Source: Rouxiella aceris
Lineage (GTDB): Bacteria > Pseudomonadota > Gammaproteobacteria > Enterobacterales > Enterobacteriaceae
Assembly (NCBI RefSeq): GCF_012933545.1
Contig: NZ_JAADJU010000001.1
Coordinates: forward strand, 186,001-250,000
Reading direction: 5' to 3'
Length of the DNA: 64,000 nt
Below, one piece after another: positions 33,487 to 42,422 of the stretch (its first letter is position 1; each line of letters begins with the position of its first letter). The translations under genes and the position numbers were made by a program. The notes beneath the pieces are model-generated. The model had not been told where the DNA came from. It saw only the letters and a program-made list of their open reading frames with translations, and did no database searches.

Positions 33487-33951
33487 TTCCGCTCCTCGCT
33501 CATAGCGGACCTGACAGCCAACTGGACAAGCCGCTCGGTGCCATATTTGGACCTTGCGCGGCAGGCAAGGGTTTGACGCACAAACGGTTTATCAGGACGG
33601 CCACCGTTAAACCCGACTTCTACCAGCGTGTCAGGTGGGGGAAACGGGAACATCCCGGATTAGCGCCTGCGTCAAGCAGTTGTAAATCAACGGCACAATA
33701 CGGCCAGAACAAATAGGTAATGAAACTGTTCCACCAGCATCTGTCCATCGTCTGGTTTAGGCACCATGACGCCTTTATCCTGTCTACAGGTTTTGACTCT
33801 TGGTGTCGGTAACAGCCTGCCATTTTGCCTTAATTAGGCACAATTCTGGTACACTCAACGGCATTCATTGGCTTCTACCCGGGTCATTGTAGCGGCAGCT
33901 TCATGTACGGCGGGTAGATCAGGTTACGGCAATAAGCATGAAGATTGGTCT
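33487..33951. repeat. Island right-end repeat with xerD'-fldB' segment, copy B
   Basis: Gap-free match to 19340-19804. It supplies the promoter region, ribosome-binding site and first codons of the intact fldB. The xerD-derived part starts at about 33721 (GAAACTGTTCCACCA), where the resident xerD sequence at 11516 also begins to match. Confidence 0.9.
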
Positions 33952-34456
33952 TTTCTACGGTTCAAGCACCTGTTACACCGAGATGGCGGCTGAAAAAATC
34001 CGCGATATCCTGGGCGAAGACTTGGTGGACTTGCACAATTTAAAGGATGTTGACCCTTCCAAAATGGAAGATTACGACATTTTGATCCTCGGTATTCCTA
34101 CCTGGGATTTTGGTGAAATTCAGGAAGACTGGGAAGCCGTTTGGCAACAGCTTGGCACACTGGATTTACGCGGAAAAATTGTTGCCATGTACGGCATGGG
34201 CGACCAGTTGGGCTACGGCGAATGGTTTCTCGATGCCCTGGGTATGCTCTACGATCGACTATTGCCCCTTGGCGTGCAGTTTATTGGCTTTTGGCCCACC
34301 GAGGGCTTTGAGTTTACCAGTCCCAAGCCGCTCAGCCCTGACGGCAAGCATTTTGTCGGACTGGCGCTGGATGAAGTCAATCAATACGAACTCAGTGAAG
34401 AACGTCTGCAACAGTGGTGCGAGCAAATCCTGCTGGAAATGGACACCCTGCTTTAA
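33938..34456 (+). CDS. fldB: Flavodoxin 2
   Basis: The 172-residue FMN protein is a low-potential electron carrier induced by SoxRS in E. coli. The FMN-phosphate loop [12 protein letters not shown] (residues 4-15) and the flavin-stacking regions ([23 protein letters not shown]) are intact. The promoter region and first five codons come from the island-type copy, not from the spacer still attached to xerD. No obvious soxbox was identified by eye. cptA converges on it. Confidence 0.97.
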   Translation: MKIGLFYGSSTCYTEMAAEKIRDILGEDLVDLHNLKDVDPSKMEDYDILILGIPTWDFGEIQEDWEAVWQQLGTLDLRGKIVAMYGMGDQLGYGEWFLDALGMLYDRLLPLGVQFIGFWPTEGFEFTSPKPLSPDGKHFVGLALDEVNQYELSEERLQQWCEQILLEMDTLL

Positions 34457-34484
34457 GGTCAGTGCCGCATTGCCGGCATAACGC

Positions 34485-34509
34485 CCACCCGCACATCTAC
34501 AGCGGGTGG
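34485..34509. terminator. Hairpin between fldB and cptA
   Basis: An 8-bp perfect stem CCACCCGC/GCGGGTGG with a 9-base loop lies between the converging fldB and cptA genes and includes the cptA stop codon. ATCTTTT follows on the plus strand, so it mainly serves fldB. Confidence 0.65.
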
Positions 34510-34958
34510 TGACGATCTTTTAAACTGTTACTTTTGCTGATCAGCAAAATCTGCCGCAGATGCCGCCACTCTTCCTTGCTCATACTGTCTGATGCCAGCC
34601 ACAGCTTCAGTCTTTTGCTGCCAAGAAAACGACGCCAGCCGCGGTTGTCGCGCTCACGTTTTAGCGATAACAAAATACCGCAGTCGATCATCCATACCGG
34701 CTGTTTGATTTGCCATTCGCGCTTGCGCCACAGCAAACGATCCTGCTCCAGCAAACTGATTTCACCGTGACGCGCACTGATCCGCCGCTGACTTCTGATC
34801 GCCTGAAACACCACCAGCGTCAGCAGCAGTAACCAGATACCCCAGGCTGCGGACGACCAGGGCGTCAGCAGGATCAATAAAATCAGAATGCCATGCACTG
34901 CCAGCGAGAAGAGCTGGCTGCGCCATGACACTCTTAGATCACATTGCCACAGGGCCAC
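34497..34958 (-). CDS. cptA: CptA/YgfX inner-membrane protein
   Basis: YgfX is a small inner-membrane protein encoded with SdhE; in E. coli it was described as the toxin CptA, and elsewhere linked to flavinylation or envelope physiology. Two membrane segments lie in the first 60 residues ([25 protein letters not shown]), followed by [12 protein letters not shown] and a soluble C-terminal part. A GTG start at 34958 ([12 protein letters not shown]) matches the family and overlaps the end of sdhE by 20 bases; the longer frame is not family-like. Confidence 0.9.
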   Translation of the reverse strand: MALWQCDLRVSWRSQLFSLAVHGILILLILLTPWSSAAWGIWLLLLTLVVFQAIRSQRRISARHGEISLLEQDRLLWRKREWQIKQPVWMIDCGILLSLKRERDNRGWRRFLGSKRLKLWLASDSMSKEEWRHLRQILLISKSNSLKDRHHPL

Positions 34959-35205
34959 GGTTTTTATTTCGCGTCTGGATAAGATGGATGATGTGCTGCA
35001 ACGCCTGATCATCCGGCTTGCCGTGGTTCATCAACCAGTTAAACAGATCGGGATCGTCGCACTCGAGCAAGCGGGCGAAATGCTGCTTTTCGTCGTGGCT
35101 CAGGGTGTCGTATTCATATTCAAAAAACGGCATGATGGAAATGTCGAGTTCTCTCATGCCGCGACGGCAGGCCCAGTGGATGCGTGCTTTGTTGTTTATA
35201 TCCAT
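34939..35205 (-). CDS. sdhE: FAD assembly factor SdhE
   Basis: SdhE (YgfY/CptB) promotes covalent FAD attachment to SdhA and FrdA. The 88-residue protein contains the hallmark R-R-G-M-R-E-L-D (RGxxE) and F-F-E-Y-E-Y-D, with [13 protein letters not shown] near the middle. The start at 35205 (M-D-I-N-N-K-A-R) matches E. coli; a frame-mate ATG 15 bases upstream is ignored. It heads the sdhE-cptA operon, divergent from ygfZ. Confidence 0.96.
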   Translation of the reverse strand: MDINNKARIHWACRRGMRELDISIMPFFEYEYDTLSHDEKQHFARLLECDDPDLFNWLMNHGKPDDQALQHIIHLIQTRNKNRGPVAM

Positions 35206-35569
35206 AGTGCTGATATCCATATTGAGGCTCTCTCTCAGACCGACCTGGGGGACAGGCCCGTCAACCGTAAAAATACCGATGGGTTTATTTTAAACACTCA
35301 TGGCGGATTCTAGCAGCCCAACGACCTCAGGCGTAACTATTCAGCACGCCGATGACACATGATGTTCAATTTTGGGCAATATGCCGCAAAATGATCAGAA
35401 GTTATCGCCATGATTCAGCCATCCTTGCGCGACAAACCGAAAAGCGCAGCAATAAGTGTTTGCAAAGTGGTGTAGCTCTTTTACCATGCATCTATCAGCT
35501 CATGTACACCCAAAACGTCTGGCGAGCCAGCTTCACCTGCGTGGGTATATCTTTTGATCAGGACATATC

Positions 35570-36562
35570 ATGGCTTACAAATATCCGTTTCCGCCGCAAA
35601 AACCTTCAGCTTCCAGCCACCTGCCACTGACTGTAATGTCACTGGAAGACTGGGCCATGGTCACTCTCACCGGTGCCGACACCCTGAAATATTTGCAGGG
35701 TCAGGTGACCGCAGACGTTGAAAAACTCGCCCCCGAGCAGCACGTGCTCTGCGCCCACTGTGATGCCAAAGGCAAAATGTGGAGCAATATGCGTCTGTTT
35801 AAACGCGGTGATGGCATGGCGTTTATCGAGCGCCGCAACCTGCGTGACAACCAGCTTGCCGAAATGAAAAAATACGCCGTATTTTCCAAAGTGACCTTTA
35901 CGGCAGACGATGATGTCGTGCTGCTTGGCGTCGCCGGTTTTCAAGCCAGCGCCGCACTCAAGGGGCTGTTTACCAGCCTGCCCGATGCCACCAGCCCGGT
36001 GGTGCAGCAAGACGAAAGCACGCTGCTGTATCTGTCGCTGCCCGCAGAGCGCTACCTGATTGTCACCAGCCCGGAAAAAGCCAAACAACTGGTCGAAGAA
36101 CTGGGCGAACAGGCGCAATTGAACGACAGCCAGCAGTGGCTGGCGTTGGATATTGAAGCCGGTTTACCGGTGATCGACAGCGTCAACAGCGTACAGTTTA
36201 TTCCTCAGGCCACCAATATTCAGGCGCTAGACGGCATCAGCTTTAGCAAAGGCTGCTATGCGGGACAGGAAATGGTGGCGCGAGCCAAATATCGCGGGGC
36301 CAATAAGCGCGCACTGTTCTGGCTGGCGGGTAATGCGGCCAAAGTCCCGGCAGCGGGCGATGACCTTGAACTCCAGCTGGGAGAGAACTGGCGTCGTACC
36401 GGCAACGTGCTGGCGGCAATTCAGCTGGCAGATGGCACAGTGTGGGTGCAGGCGGTGTTAAATAACGATCTCGCCGCTGACAGTCTGCTGCGCGTGCGCG
36501 ACGATGCCGGCAGCGCATTGCAGATCCAGCCTTTGCCTTATTCGCTGGTCGAAGAGAAATAA
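35570..36562 (+). CDS. ygfZ: Folate-dependent Fe-S cluster protein YgfZ
   Basis: YgfZ supports assembly or repair of certain Fe-S enzymes and tRNA modification by MiaB, using tetrahydrofolate. The 330-residue protein has the GcvT-like fold and the signature K-G-C-Y-A-G-Q-E in the last third, with [13 protein letters not shown] upstream. ATG 35570 follows AGGACATATC. It is divergent from sdhE as in E. coli. A palindromic hairpin lies between it and yqfA. Confidence 0.96.
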   Translation: MAYKYPFPPQKPSASSHLPLTVMSLEDWAMVTLTGADTLKYLQGQVTADVEKLAPEQHVLCAHCDAKGKMWSNMRLFKRGDGMAFIERRNLRDNQLAEMKKYAVFSKVTFTADDDVVLLGVAGFQASAALKGLFTSLPDATSPVVQQDESTLLYLSLPAERYLIVTSPEKAKQLVEELGEQAQLNDSQQWLALDIEAGLPVIDSVNSVQFIPQATNIQALDGISFSKGCYAGQEMVARAKYRGANKRALFWLAGNAAKVPAAGDDLELQLGENWRRTGNVLAAIQLADGTVWVQAVLNNDLAADSLLRVRDDAGSALQIQPLPYSLVEEK

Positions 36563-36571
36563 TTGGCAGTT

Positions 36572-36603
36572 CCCCGGGATGCGGCATCTGCCCTATCCCG
36601 GGG
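36572..36603. terminator. Hairpin between ygfZ and yqfA
   Basis: A perfect stem CCCCGGGA/TCCCGGGG with a 16-base loop is placed between convergent genes. There is little U-tract on either side, so it is a moderate candidate for a shared terminator. Confidence 0.55.
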
Positions 36604-36622
36604 TTAACTTCAAAACGGGGGA

Positions 36623-37267
36623 TCAAACGTAGTAATAGATAGCCATAAAGTGGCAGAAACAGCCACCGAGCACAAAACCGTGCCAAATGGCGTGGCCAAA
36701 GCGGATACGTTCAGAAGCATAAAAAATCACCCCCAGCGTATAGATTACGCCCCCCGTCGCCAGCAGGACAATGCCGCCAGTAGAAAGCTTCATCGCCAGT
36801 TGATAAATCACAATCAGCGATAACCAGCCCATGGTCAGATAAGTGATTAGCGACAGCACCTCAAAACGGTGGGCAAAAGCCAGTTTAAAAATTACGCCAA
36901 ACAGCGCCAGTCCCCAAATCACCGCCATCAGCCCTTGCGCCAGCGGCGAATTTAGCCCCACCAGCAGGAAAGGCGTGTAGGTACCGGCAATCAATAAATA
37001 GATGGCGCAGTGATCAAGCTTTTTCAGCCAGTATTTCGCCTTCTCATGGGGAATGGCATGGTAAAGGGTGGAGGCGAGAAACAGCAAAATCATGCTGCCG
37101 CCATACAGGCTATAACTGGTGATCGCCAAGGTGCCAGCATTGGCTTCTACCGCCTGAACAAGCAGTAAAACCAGCCCGACTATGCCCATAATCAGGCCAA
37201 AACCATGGCTCAGGCTATTGGCGATTTCTTCCGCCCAGGGATAGGCCGGTGGTGATACGTTATCCAT
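36623..37267 (-). CDS. yqfA: Hemolysin III / TrhA-family membrane protein YqfA
   Basis: The 214-residue seven-helix membrane protein belongs to the PAQR/HlyIII superfamily; TrhA members affect membrane energetics or fluidity. The metal-binding residues of the superfamily are visible: S-L-S-H-G near the N-terminus, L-Y-H-A-I-P-H and L-D-H in the middle, and G-H-A-I-W-H-G-F-V near the C-terminus. It lies downstream of and convergent with ygfZ as in E. coli. Confidence 0.93.
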   Translation of the reverse strand: MDNVSPPAYPWAEEIANSLSHGFGLIMGIVGLVLLLVQAVEANAGTLAITSYSLYGGSMILLFLASTLYHAIPHEKAKYWLKKLDHCAIYLLIAGTYTPFLLVGLNSPLAQGLMAVIWGLALFGVIFKLAFAHRFEVLSLITYLTMGWLSLIVIYQLAMKLSTGGIVLLATGGVIYTLGVIFYASERIRFGHAIWHGFVLGGCFCHFMAIYYYV

Positions 37268-37627
37268 ATATTGCGTCCCTCAATAGTAGATAAAAATGGG
37301 TAAAAGTTTGCAAGATGCGTTACTCGGCGTTGCGGCGCGCCATATCGGCTTCGCTCAATAAACAAGCAGTCATACTGTATGTGAGAATAGTTCCAGTGTA
37401 CAGCTGTAAGCCTAAACTTAATATCTCATCCGTCGATTTTGAGATTGCACCTGTTTTTATCTTGCAGGCCGCAACCTCAAGCGGCACGCTTTAGATCCTT
37501 GTGCTTCATTTTTTGTTAAAACATGCATTTTTATCGCCGAAGCTTTATCGTATTCACTGCAATGCATCCAAGATGCAGGGTTAAAGGATTTTTCTGAAAC
37601 AGCCGTCTATATGACTAAGGTTTAATT
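37268..37627. other. Intergenic region between yqfA and HD-domain gene
   Basis: This 360-bp divergent gap should hold the promoters of both flanking genes. I see no RNA fold, operator-like palindrome or small gene that I can defend. Confidence 0.4.
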
Positions 37628-38236
37628 ATGTCCCTAGCCTCCCCGGCACTTAATTTCGGCCCGATGACCGAAGTTTTTCAATTTCTGATGGAAATCGACA
37701 AATTGAAAAGCGTGCAACGCCGTACCAAAGTATTAGGTACTCAGCGCCAGGAAAACTCGGCGGAGCACAGCTGGCATTTTGCCGTTGCGGCCATGAGCCT
37801 GGCGCCTTTCGCTGGTCAGGACGTCGATATGCAGAAGGTGATCCGTTTGGCACTGCTGCACGATATCGTCGAAATCGATACCGGTGACGTTCTGGTCTAT
37901 GACCTCGCCGCCCGCGAAGCCGTTCAATCCAAAGAGATGGCGGCAGCCAAACGCCTGTTTGGCATTCTGCCGGCCCCGCTGGATAGTCAGTTTCTCGATC
38001 TGTGGAATGAATACGAAGCAGGCGAAACGCCAGAAGCGCGCTTTGCATTAGTGATTGACCGCATTTTGCCGGTTGTGATGAATCTCAATAATCACGGACA
38101 GAGCTGGGTAGAAAACAATATTCGCCTGGAGCAGGTGATTTCTCGTAACGCCTTTATCAGCGAAGTGAATCCGCTACTGTGGGAACATTTGCTGGTGCAT
38201 CTTAATCACGCCCACGAGCAGGGCTGGCTGAAATAA
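37628..38236 (+). CDS. HD-domain phosphohydrolase (HDDC2/YfbR-like)
   Basis: The 202-residue protein has the HD metal site of the HD_3 group: E-N-S-A-E-H-S-W-H (His47), L-A-L-L-H-D-I-V-E-I-D-T-G-D (His78-Asp79) and a C-terminal V-I-D-R-I-L-P (Asp). Relatives hydrolyse deoxynucleoside 5'-monophosphates. It is intact, preceded by a good spacer, and stands alone between yqfA and the Ugp-like operon. The exact substrate is not determinable here. Confidence 0.85.
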   Translation: MSLASPALNFGPMTEVFQFLMEIDKLKSVQRRTKVLGTQRQENSAEHSWHFAVAAMSLAPFAGQDVDMQKVIRLALLHDIVEIDTGDVLVYDLAAREAVQSKEMAAAKRLFGILPAPLDSQFLDLWNEYEAGETPEARFALVIDRILPVVMNLNNHGQSWVENNIRLEQVISRNAFISEVNPLLWEHLLVHLNHAHEQGWLK

Positions 38237-38297
38237 TCTGTCGGCATAAACAGCAAGACTCCCCGACTGTCACCAGCCAGGGAGCCTTGTGGCGTTA

Positions 38298-39605
38298 TCA
38301 GTGCGGGGTACTGAGTGCAGTTTGTTCGTTATAAGGCTTCATCAGCAGGTCGGCCTGTTTCTGCGCTTCTGCCGCTGCCGCCTCTGGCGTCAGTTTGCCA
38401 TCGTTCATCAACGCACCCAGCTGGTTTTCCATCGCCTGACGTACCGCCACAGTTTCATAAGTGGCGTACCAGGGCATGGCAAACTTCAGTTGGTCCAGCG
38501 CAATGGCAGCTCGTGGATCCCTGGCGATATACTCCTTCATCTCCGGCGTGTCATACGCGGCAATACGCGGTGAGAAGTAACCGGTGAAACGGCTCCAGCT
38601 ACCGTTAACTTTTGGACTGACCAGATATTGCAGGAAGGTGTAAGCCGCTTTTTTCTGATCGTCAGAAATCCCTTTAAAGCTCACCAGACTGGCACCACCA
38701 ATGGTTACCGCATTGCGTATTTCTTTTGGCATCATCGCCACACCCAACTCAAAGTCTTTGGTGTTTTCACGCATAAAGCCCAGCGCGCCGGTGCTGAGCA
38801 TCGCCATCCCCAGCTTGCCGGAGAAAAATGCCGCGCTGATCTGTTTGGAGTTAAGCACGCCCGCAGGCATGACTTTGTCACGATAAACCAGATTTTGCCA
38901 AAAACGCAGGGCGCCGACGGTGGAGGGCTGGTTGTAATAGACTTCGCCCGGATAATCGGCGTTGTAATAGTTGCCGCCGTTGGCGCGGGTCAAAGCCGAG
39001 AGGATCCAGCCGCCGTAGTCATCATTGCTCGACGGCAGCATCACGCCCCACTGCCCTTTGGCGCTATCGGTCAGCTTTTTGGCGTCGGCCAGTAATTCGC
39101 TCCAGTCAACCGGCGGGTGGTCGATCCCGGCCTGTTTAAACATATCCTTGTTGTAGTAAAGGATCGGCGTGGAGTTATGGAAAGGAATGGCGTAGGTCAC
39201 GCCGTTAAGCTGGGCATTCTGCCGCATGGCTGGCCAGAAATTCTCGCTAAGAAAAGGGGTAGCTTTTTGGTTGCCATACTGGAACAGCTCATCCATTGGC
39301 AGAATTTCATTTTTAATCGCCAGATCGGCGGTAAAGTTGGCCGACATAATTACCAGCGCCGGAGGCTCGCCGGACTTGGCCGCCGCTTCGGCCTTTACTT
39401 TGGTGGTGTCATAGTTGCCGGTAAAAATCCCGCGAACTTCCACCTCACTCTGCGACTGATTAAACTCTTTGATCACCCGGGTCATTTCCGTGGTCAGCTT
39501 GCCGTCGACCGGAGCCGGGAACATAAAATCGATATTTTGTTTTGCCGCTACGGCACCTGCCGTCATCATGGTGACCGCTAAGGTGAGCGTCTGAATATTA
39601 CGCAT
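38298..39605 (-). CDS. UgpB-like periplasmic solute-binding protein
   Basis: The 435-residue protein has a signal peptide (M-R-N-I-Q-T-L-T-L-A-V-T-M-M, cleavage after A-V-A-A) and the cluster-1 sugar/glycerol-phosphate-binding fold (F-W-x-A-M-R-Q-N-A-Q-L-N-G-V-T-Y-A-I-P-F, then G-K-L-G-M-A-M-L-S-T-G-A-L-G). It should capture a glycerophosphodiester or glycerol-3-phosphate-type solute for the transporter. It is the last gene of a five-gene operon and overlaps the ATPase gene by 8 bases. ATG 39605 follows CGGGAGATGC. Confidence 0.88.
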   Translation of the reverse strand: MRNIQTLTLAVTMMTAGAVAAKQNIDFMFPAPVDGKLTTEMTRVIKEFNQSQSEVEVRGIFTGNYDTTKVKAEAAAKSGEPPALVIMSANFTADLAIKNEILPMDELFQYGNQKATPFLSENFWPAMRQNAQLNGVTYAIPFHNSTPILYYNKDMFKQAGIDHPPVDWSELLADAKKLTDSAKGQWGVMLPSSNDDYGGWILSALTRANGGNYYNADYPGEVYYNQPSTVGALRFWQNLVYRDKVMPAGVLNSKQISAAFFSGKLGMAMLSTGALGFMRENTKDFELGVAMMPKEIRNAVTIGGASLVSFKGISDDQKKAAYTFLQYLVSPKVNGSWSRFTGYFSPRIAAYDTPEMKEYIARDPRAAIALDQLKFAMPWYATYETVAVRQAMENQLGALMNDGKLTPEAAAAEAQKQADLLMKPYNEQTALSTPH

Positions 39606-40692
39606 ACTGCATCTCCCGGAGTAAATTCTGCTGGTGTTGGCCTGAGAAAAAGTGAAGGTCTTGCAAAGAAAAACGTAAATTAACCTGTTGATTGGCGTGC
39701 GGTGCGGCACCACGGTTCTTACGCAGGTAACGCAAGGGCCCGAGAGATGACTGGGCATGGTTAAGATACTCAGCCCCCAATAACTCGCAGTAGGTCAGGG
39801 AGGCGGCAAGCCGCAGGCTGGCCTCGCTTTCGTCGCTGACCTGGTCGCTAATATGCTCCGGTCGGATCCCCAGATAGACCTCGGTCAACTGCCGGGCATG
39901 TTCAGTGTCCGGCAAGGCAATGCGCTGACCGTCGATCTGCAACACGCCTTGCGCACAGGGCAGTTTGAAAATATTCATCGCTGGTGTGCCGATAAATCCG
40001 GCGACAAACAGATTGGCCGGATGGGCATACAGGGTTTGCGGCGCGCCAACCTGTTGCAGATCGCCTTTATTAAGCACCGCAATGCGATCGGCCATGGTCA
40101 TGGCTTCCATCTGATCGTGGGTCACATAGACGGTGCTGGTTTTTAGCTGTTGATGCAGGGTCATAATGCCGTCGCGCACTTCGGTACGCAGCCGCGCATC
40201 GAGATTGGACAGCGGTTCATCCATTAAAAACAGTTTCGGATCACGCACAATGGCGCGGGCCATCGCCACCCGCTGGCGTTGACCGCCGGAAAGCTTGCCC
40301 GGTTTACGCTTAAGCAGTTCCCCCAGTTGCAATAAATCCGCCACCCTGGCCACCCGCGCTTGGTGCTGCGCTTTGGGTTCGTTGCGCATACGCATGCCAA
40401 AGGTAATATTCTGTTCCACGGTCATATGGGGAAACAGCGCGTAGTTTTGGAAGATCATCGAAAAATTGCGTTGGCGCGGCTCAAGGTCGGTAATATCTTC
40501 TCCCGCCTGCAAAATCCGCCCGCTGCTCACCTGCTCTAAACCGGCCAACAGGCGCAACAGCGTACTTTTGCCGCAGCCAGAAGGACCGACCAGCACCAAA
40601 AATTCACCGGCGGCAATCTCCAGCGACAGGTCATTCACTGCCATGCTGCCTTCAAACTCTTTGCTGACGTTTTCCAGACGGATACTCGACAT
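39598..40692 (-). CDS. UgpC/MalK-type ABC transporter ATPase
   Basis: The 364-residue ATPase has Walker A (G-P-S-G-C-G-K-S-T), the signature L-S-G-G-Q-R-Q-R-V-A-M-A-R, Walker B (L-F-L-M-D-E-P-L-S-N-L-D) and a C-terminal TOBE-type domain typical of the MalK/UgpC group. It energises uptake by the two neighbouring permeases. It is translationally coupled to gpdQ: the overlapping TAATG uses one base of the gpdQ stop as its start. Confidence 0.93.
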   Translation of the reverse strand: MSSIRLENVSKEFEGSMAVNDLSLEIAAGEFLVLVGPSGCGKSTLLRLLAGLEQVSSGRILQAGEDITDLEPRQRNFSMIFQNYALFPHMTVEQNITFGMRMRNEPKAQHQARVARVADLLQLGELLKRKPGKLSGGQRQRVAMARAIVRDPKLFLMDEPLSNLDARLRTEVRDGIMTLHQQLKTSTVYVTHDQMEAMTMADRIAVLNKGDLQQVGAPQTLYAHPANLFVAGFIGTPAMNIFKLPCAQGVLQIDGQRIALPDTEHARQLTEVYLGIRPEHISDQVSDESEASLRLAASLTYCELLGAEYLNHAQSSLGPLRYLRKNRGAAPHANQQVNLRFSLQDLHFFSGQHQQNLLREMQYA

Positions 40693-41519
40693 TATTTTTC
40701 ATCCACCGGGCAGCTGATATTGGCATCGTAAAGATAGGGACCGGCATAGGGAGCAAGGGAATGCAGATAGCTGACCAGCCCGGTATTGGCGATCAGACGA
40801 TGCATCAGGCAGGCGGCAGGTTCCAGATTGTAATAGGGGGCCGGATTTTCGTGGAAATAAGGCACCTGGTGTACGGTTCCCGGAATAGTAGTGATAATCG
40901 CCTGACGATACTGGGTAAAGATCAACCGATGGGTGTGGCCGCAAAATACGCGGCACAGCGCCGGAAAACGGTCGATCAGCGCCAGCAGACGATCGCCATT
41001 TTCACAGGCAATGCTGTCCATCTGCGCCGAGCCCAGCTTTATGGGTGGATGGTGCATAAAGACCGCCGTCGGCTTGTCACCGCCCTGCTCCAGCTGCGTC
41101 TCCAGCCATAACAGGGTCTCTTCTGTCAGCCAGCCTTTCGATTCACCCGCCAAGCTGCTGTCGATAAACAGCAGGCGCATGGCAAAGTCGTCTACCGCAT
41201 AGTGCATATTCTGCGCATCGCTGCCCAACTGCGGACACAGCGGCGACATCGCCGCCAAAAACTGCGCTTTGTCATCATGATTACCGGGAATGATATACAG
41301 CGGATAGCGCAGATTACCGAGAACCTGGCGGGCGACCTGATACTCCGCCGCCAGACCACAGTTGACGATATCGCCGGTGATCACCACCGCATCCGGGCGC
41401 TCTTCCAGCGCGTTCAGTTGACTGATCACCTCGGCATTGCAGGCGTTAACATCAATAAAATCATACAGTTTCCGGCCGTGACTGCGAAAGTGCATATCGG
41501 AAATTTGAGCTAAATACAT
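40692..41519 (-). CDS. gpdQ: Glycerophosphodiesterase GpdQ (binuclear metallohydrolase)
   Basis: The 275-residue protein closely matches the recalled sequence of Enterobacter aerogenes GpdQ along its whole length. The metal ligands are visible: D-M-H near residue 8, G-D-I-V-N-C, G-N-H-D, H-H-P-P and G-H-T-H. GpdQ hydrolyses phosphodiesters such as glycerophosphoethanolamine and some unnatural phosphotriesters or diesters. It lies inside the transporter operon, between permease and ATPase genes, so imported diesters would be cleaved in the cytoplasm. Confidence 0.93.
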   Translation of the reverse strand: MYLAQISDMHFRSHGRKLYDFIDVNACNAEVISQLNALEERPDAVVITGDIVNCGLAAEYQVARQVLGNLRYPLYIIPGNHDDKAQFLAAMSPLCPQLGSDAQNMHYAVDDFAMRLLFIDSSLAGESKGWLTEETLLWLETQLEQGGDKPTAVFMHHPPIKLGSAQMDSIACENGDRLLALIDRFPALCRVFCGHTHRLIFTQYRQAIITTIPGTVHQVPYFHENPAPYYNLEPAACLMHRLIANTGLVSYLHSLAPYAGPYLYDANISCPVDEK

Positions 41520-41528
41520 GGTAACCCC

Positions 41529-42422
41529 TTACTTGATGCCTGAAAAACCGAAGCTTTTAAGGAACTGTTTTTGAAAAAGAATAAAGGCCAGCATCAGCGG
41601 CAGACAGACCATCAAGGTACCGGCGGTGATTAATCCCCATTGCCCGCCGGACTCGGCACCCATGGCAAAAGAGACCAAGCCGACGGTCAATACCTGCTTG
41701 TCCGGATCGTTAAGCACCATCAGTGGCCATAAATATTCGTTCCAGTGGTAGGTAATACTGACGGTGGCAAAGGCGAGGATCGCTGGCCATGACATTGGGA
41801 TCAGCACGCGAAACACCACCTGCCACCAGCGACAACCTTCCATCAGCGCCGCCTCTTCAATTTCACGCGGGATACTTAAAAACGCCTGCCGCATCAGGAA
41901 CACGCCAAATGCCGAGGCAAAGTAGGGCATCATGGTGCCGGTCAGGGTATTTAACAGACCGATCTGTTTCAGGATCATCATGTTAGGCACCATCATGATC
42001 ACCGGCATAATCATCAGTTGGATCAGCAGCAGATAGAACAGCGTCTGTTTGCCGCGAAACTGGTGATAGGCAAAGACATAACCGGCGGTGATAATGGTCA
42101 CCAGTTGCACCAGAAAAGTACCAAAAGCAAAAAACAGCGTATTGGCATACAGCCGCAGCCAGTCGGCGCTCTGCCAGGCCTGGCGGAAGTTATCCAGAGT
42201 CAGCGGAAAACGCGGCAGCATGGAGGCCATGTTCGGCGAAAAACTGCTTTCGCTAAACGCCGAGGAGAGCATCCAGATAAAGGGTGACAGCCAGAGTAAC
42301 GCCGCGCAGCACAGCAGCACCGGCAGCGTCAGCCGTGAACTGCGCCGTAACAGCAGCGAGCTGCCGACGCGACGACTAACCCGCCGGGTGATTAAGGGTT
42401 GAGGGGAGGTTTCAGCGCTCAT
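41529..42422 (-). CDS. UgpE-like ABC permease
   Basis: The 297-residue permease has six membrane segments and the EAA loop E-E-A-A-L-M-E-G-C-R-W-W-Q-V-V-F-R-V-L-I-P that docks onto the ATPase. It forms the membrane channel with the other permease. ATG 42422 follows GGAGCCCATC and overlaps the upstream permease gene by 11 bases; the longer frame to 42470 is ignored. Confidence 0.9.
   Translation of the reverse strand: MSAETSPQPLITRRVSRRVGSSLLLRRSSRLTLPVLLCCAALLWLSPFIWMLSSAFSESSFSPNMASMLPRFPLTLDNFRQAWQSADWLRLYANTLFFAFGTFLVQLVTIITAGYVFAYHQFRGKQTLFYLLLIQLMIMPVIMMVPNMMILKQIGLLNTLTGTMMPYFASAFGVFLMRQAFLSIPREIEEAALMEGCRWWQVVFRVLIPMSWPAILAFATVSITYHWNEYLWPLMVLNDPDKQVLTVGLVSFAMGAESGGQWGLITAGTLMVCLPLMLAFILFQKQFLKSFGFSGIK

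Larger units (their letters stand above)
19791..33937. mobile_element. Genomic island 2 in fldB 5' end
   Basis: The 14.15-kb unit is bounded by fldB starts at 19791 and 33938 and shares both ends with island 1. Cargo includes an IS1182-family element, a dead tyrosine recombinase, a redox/detoxification cluster, a thymidylate-kinase-like gene, a YnfC-like gene and two GNAT genes. Several genes are truncated or frameshifted, pointing to an old, decaying insertion. Confidence 0.7.

Noticed and set aside
38262..38287. CTCCC ... GGGAG pairing after the HD-domain gene
   Set aside because: The stem is only about 5 bp with a long loop and no T-run; not called as a terminator.
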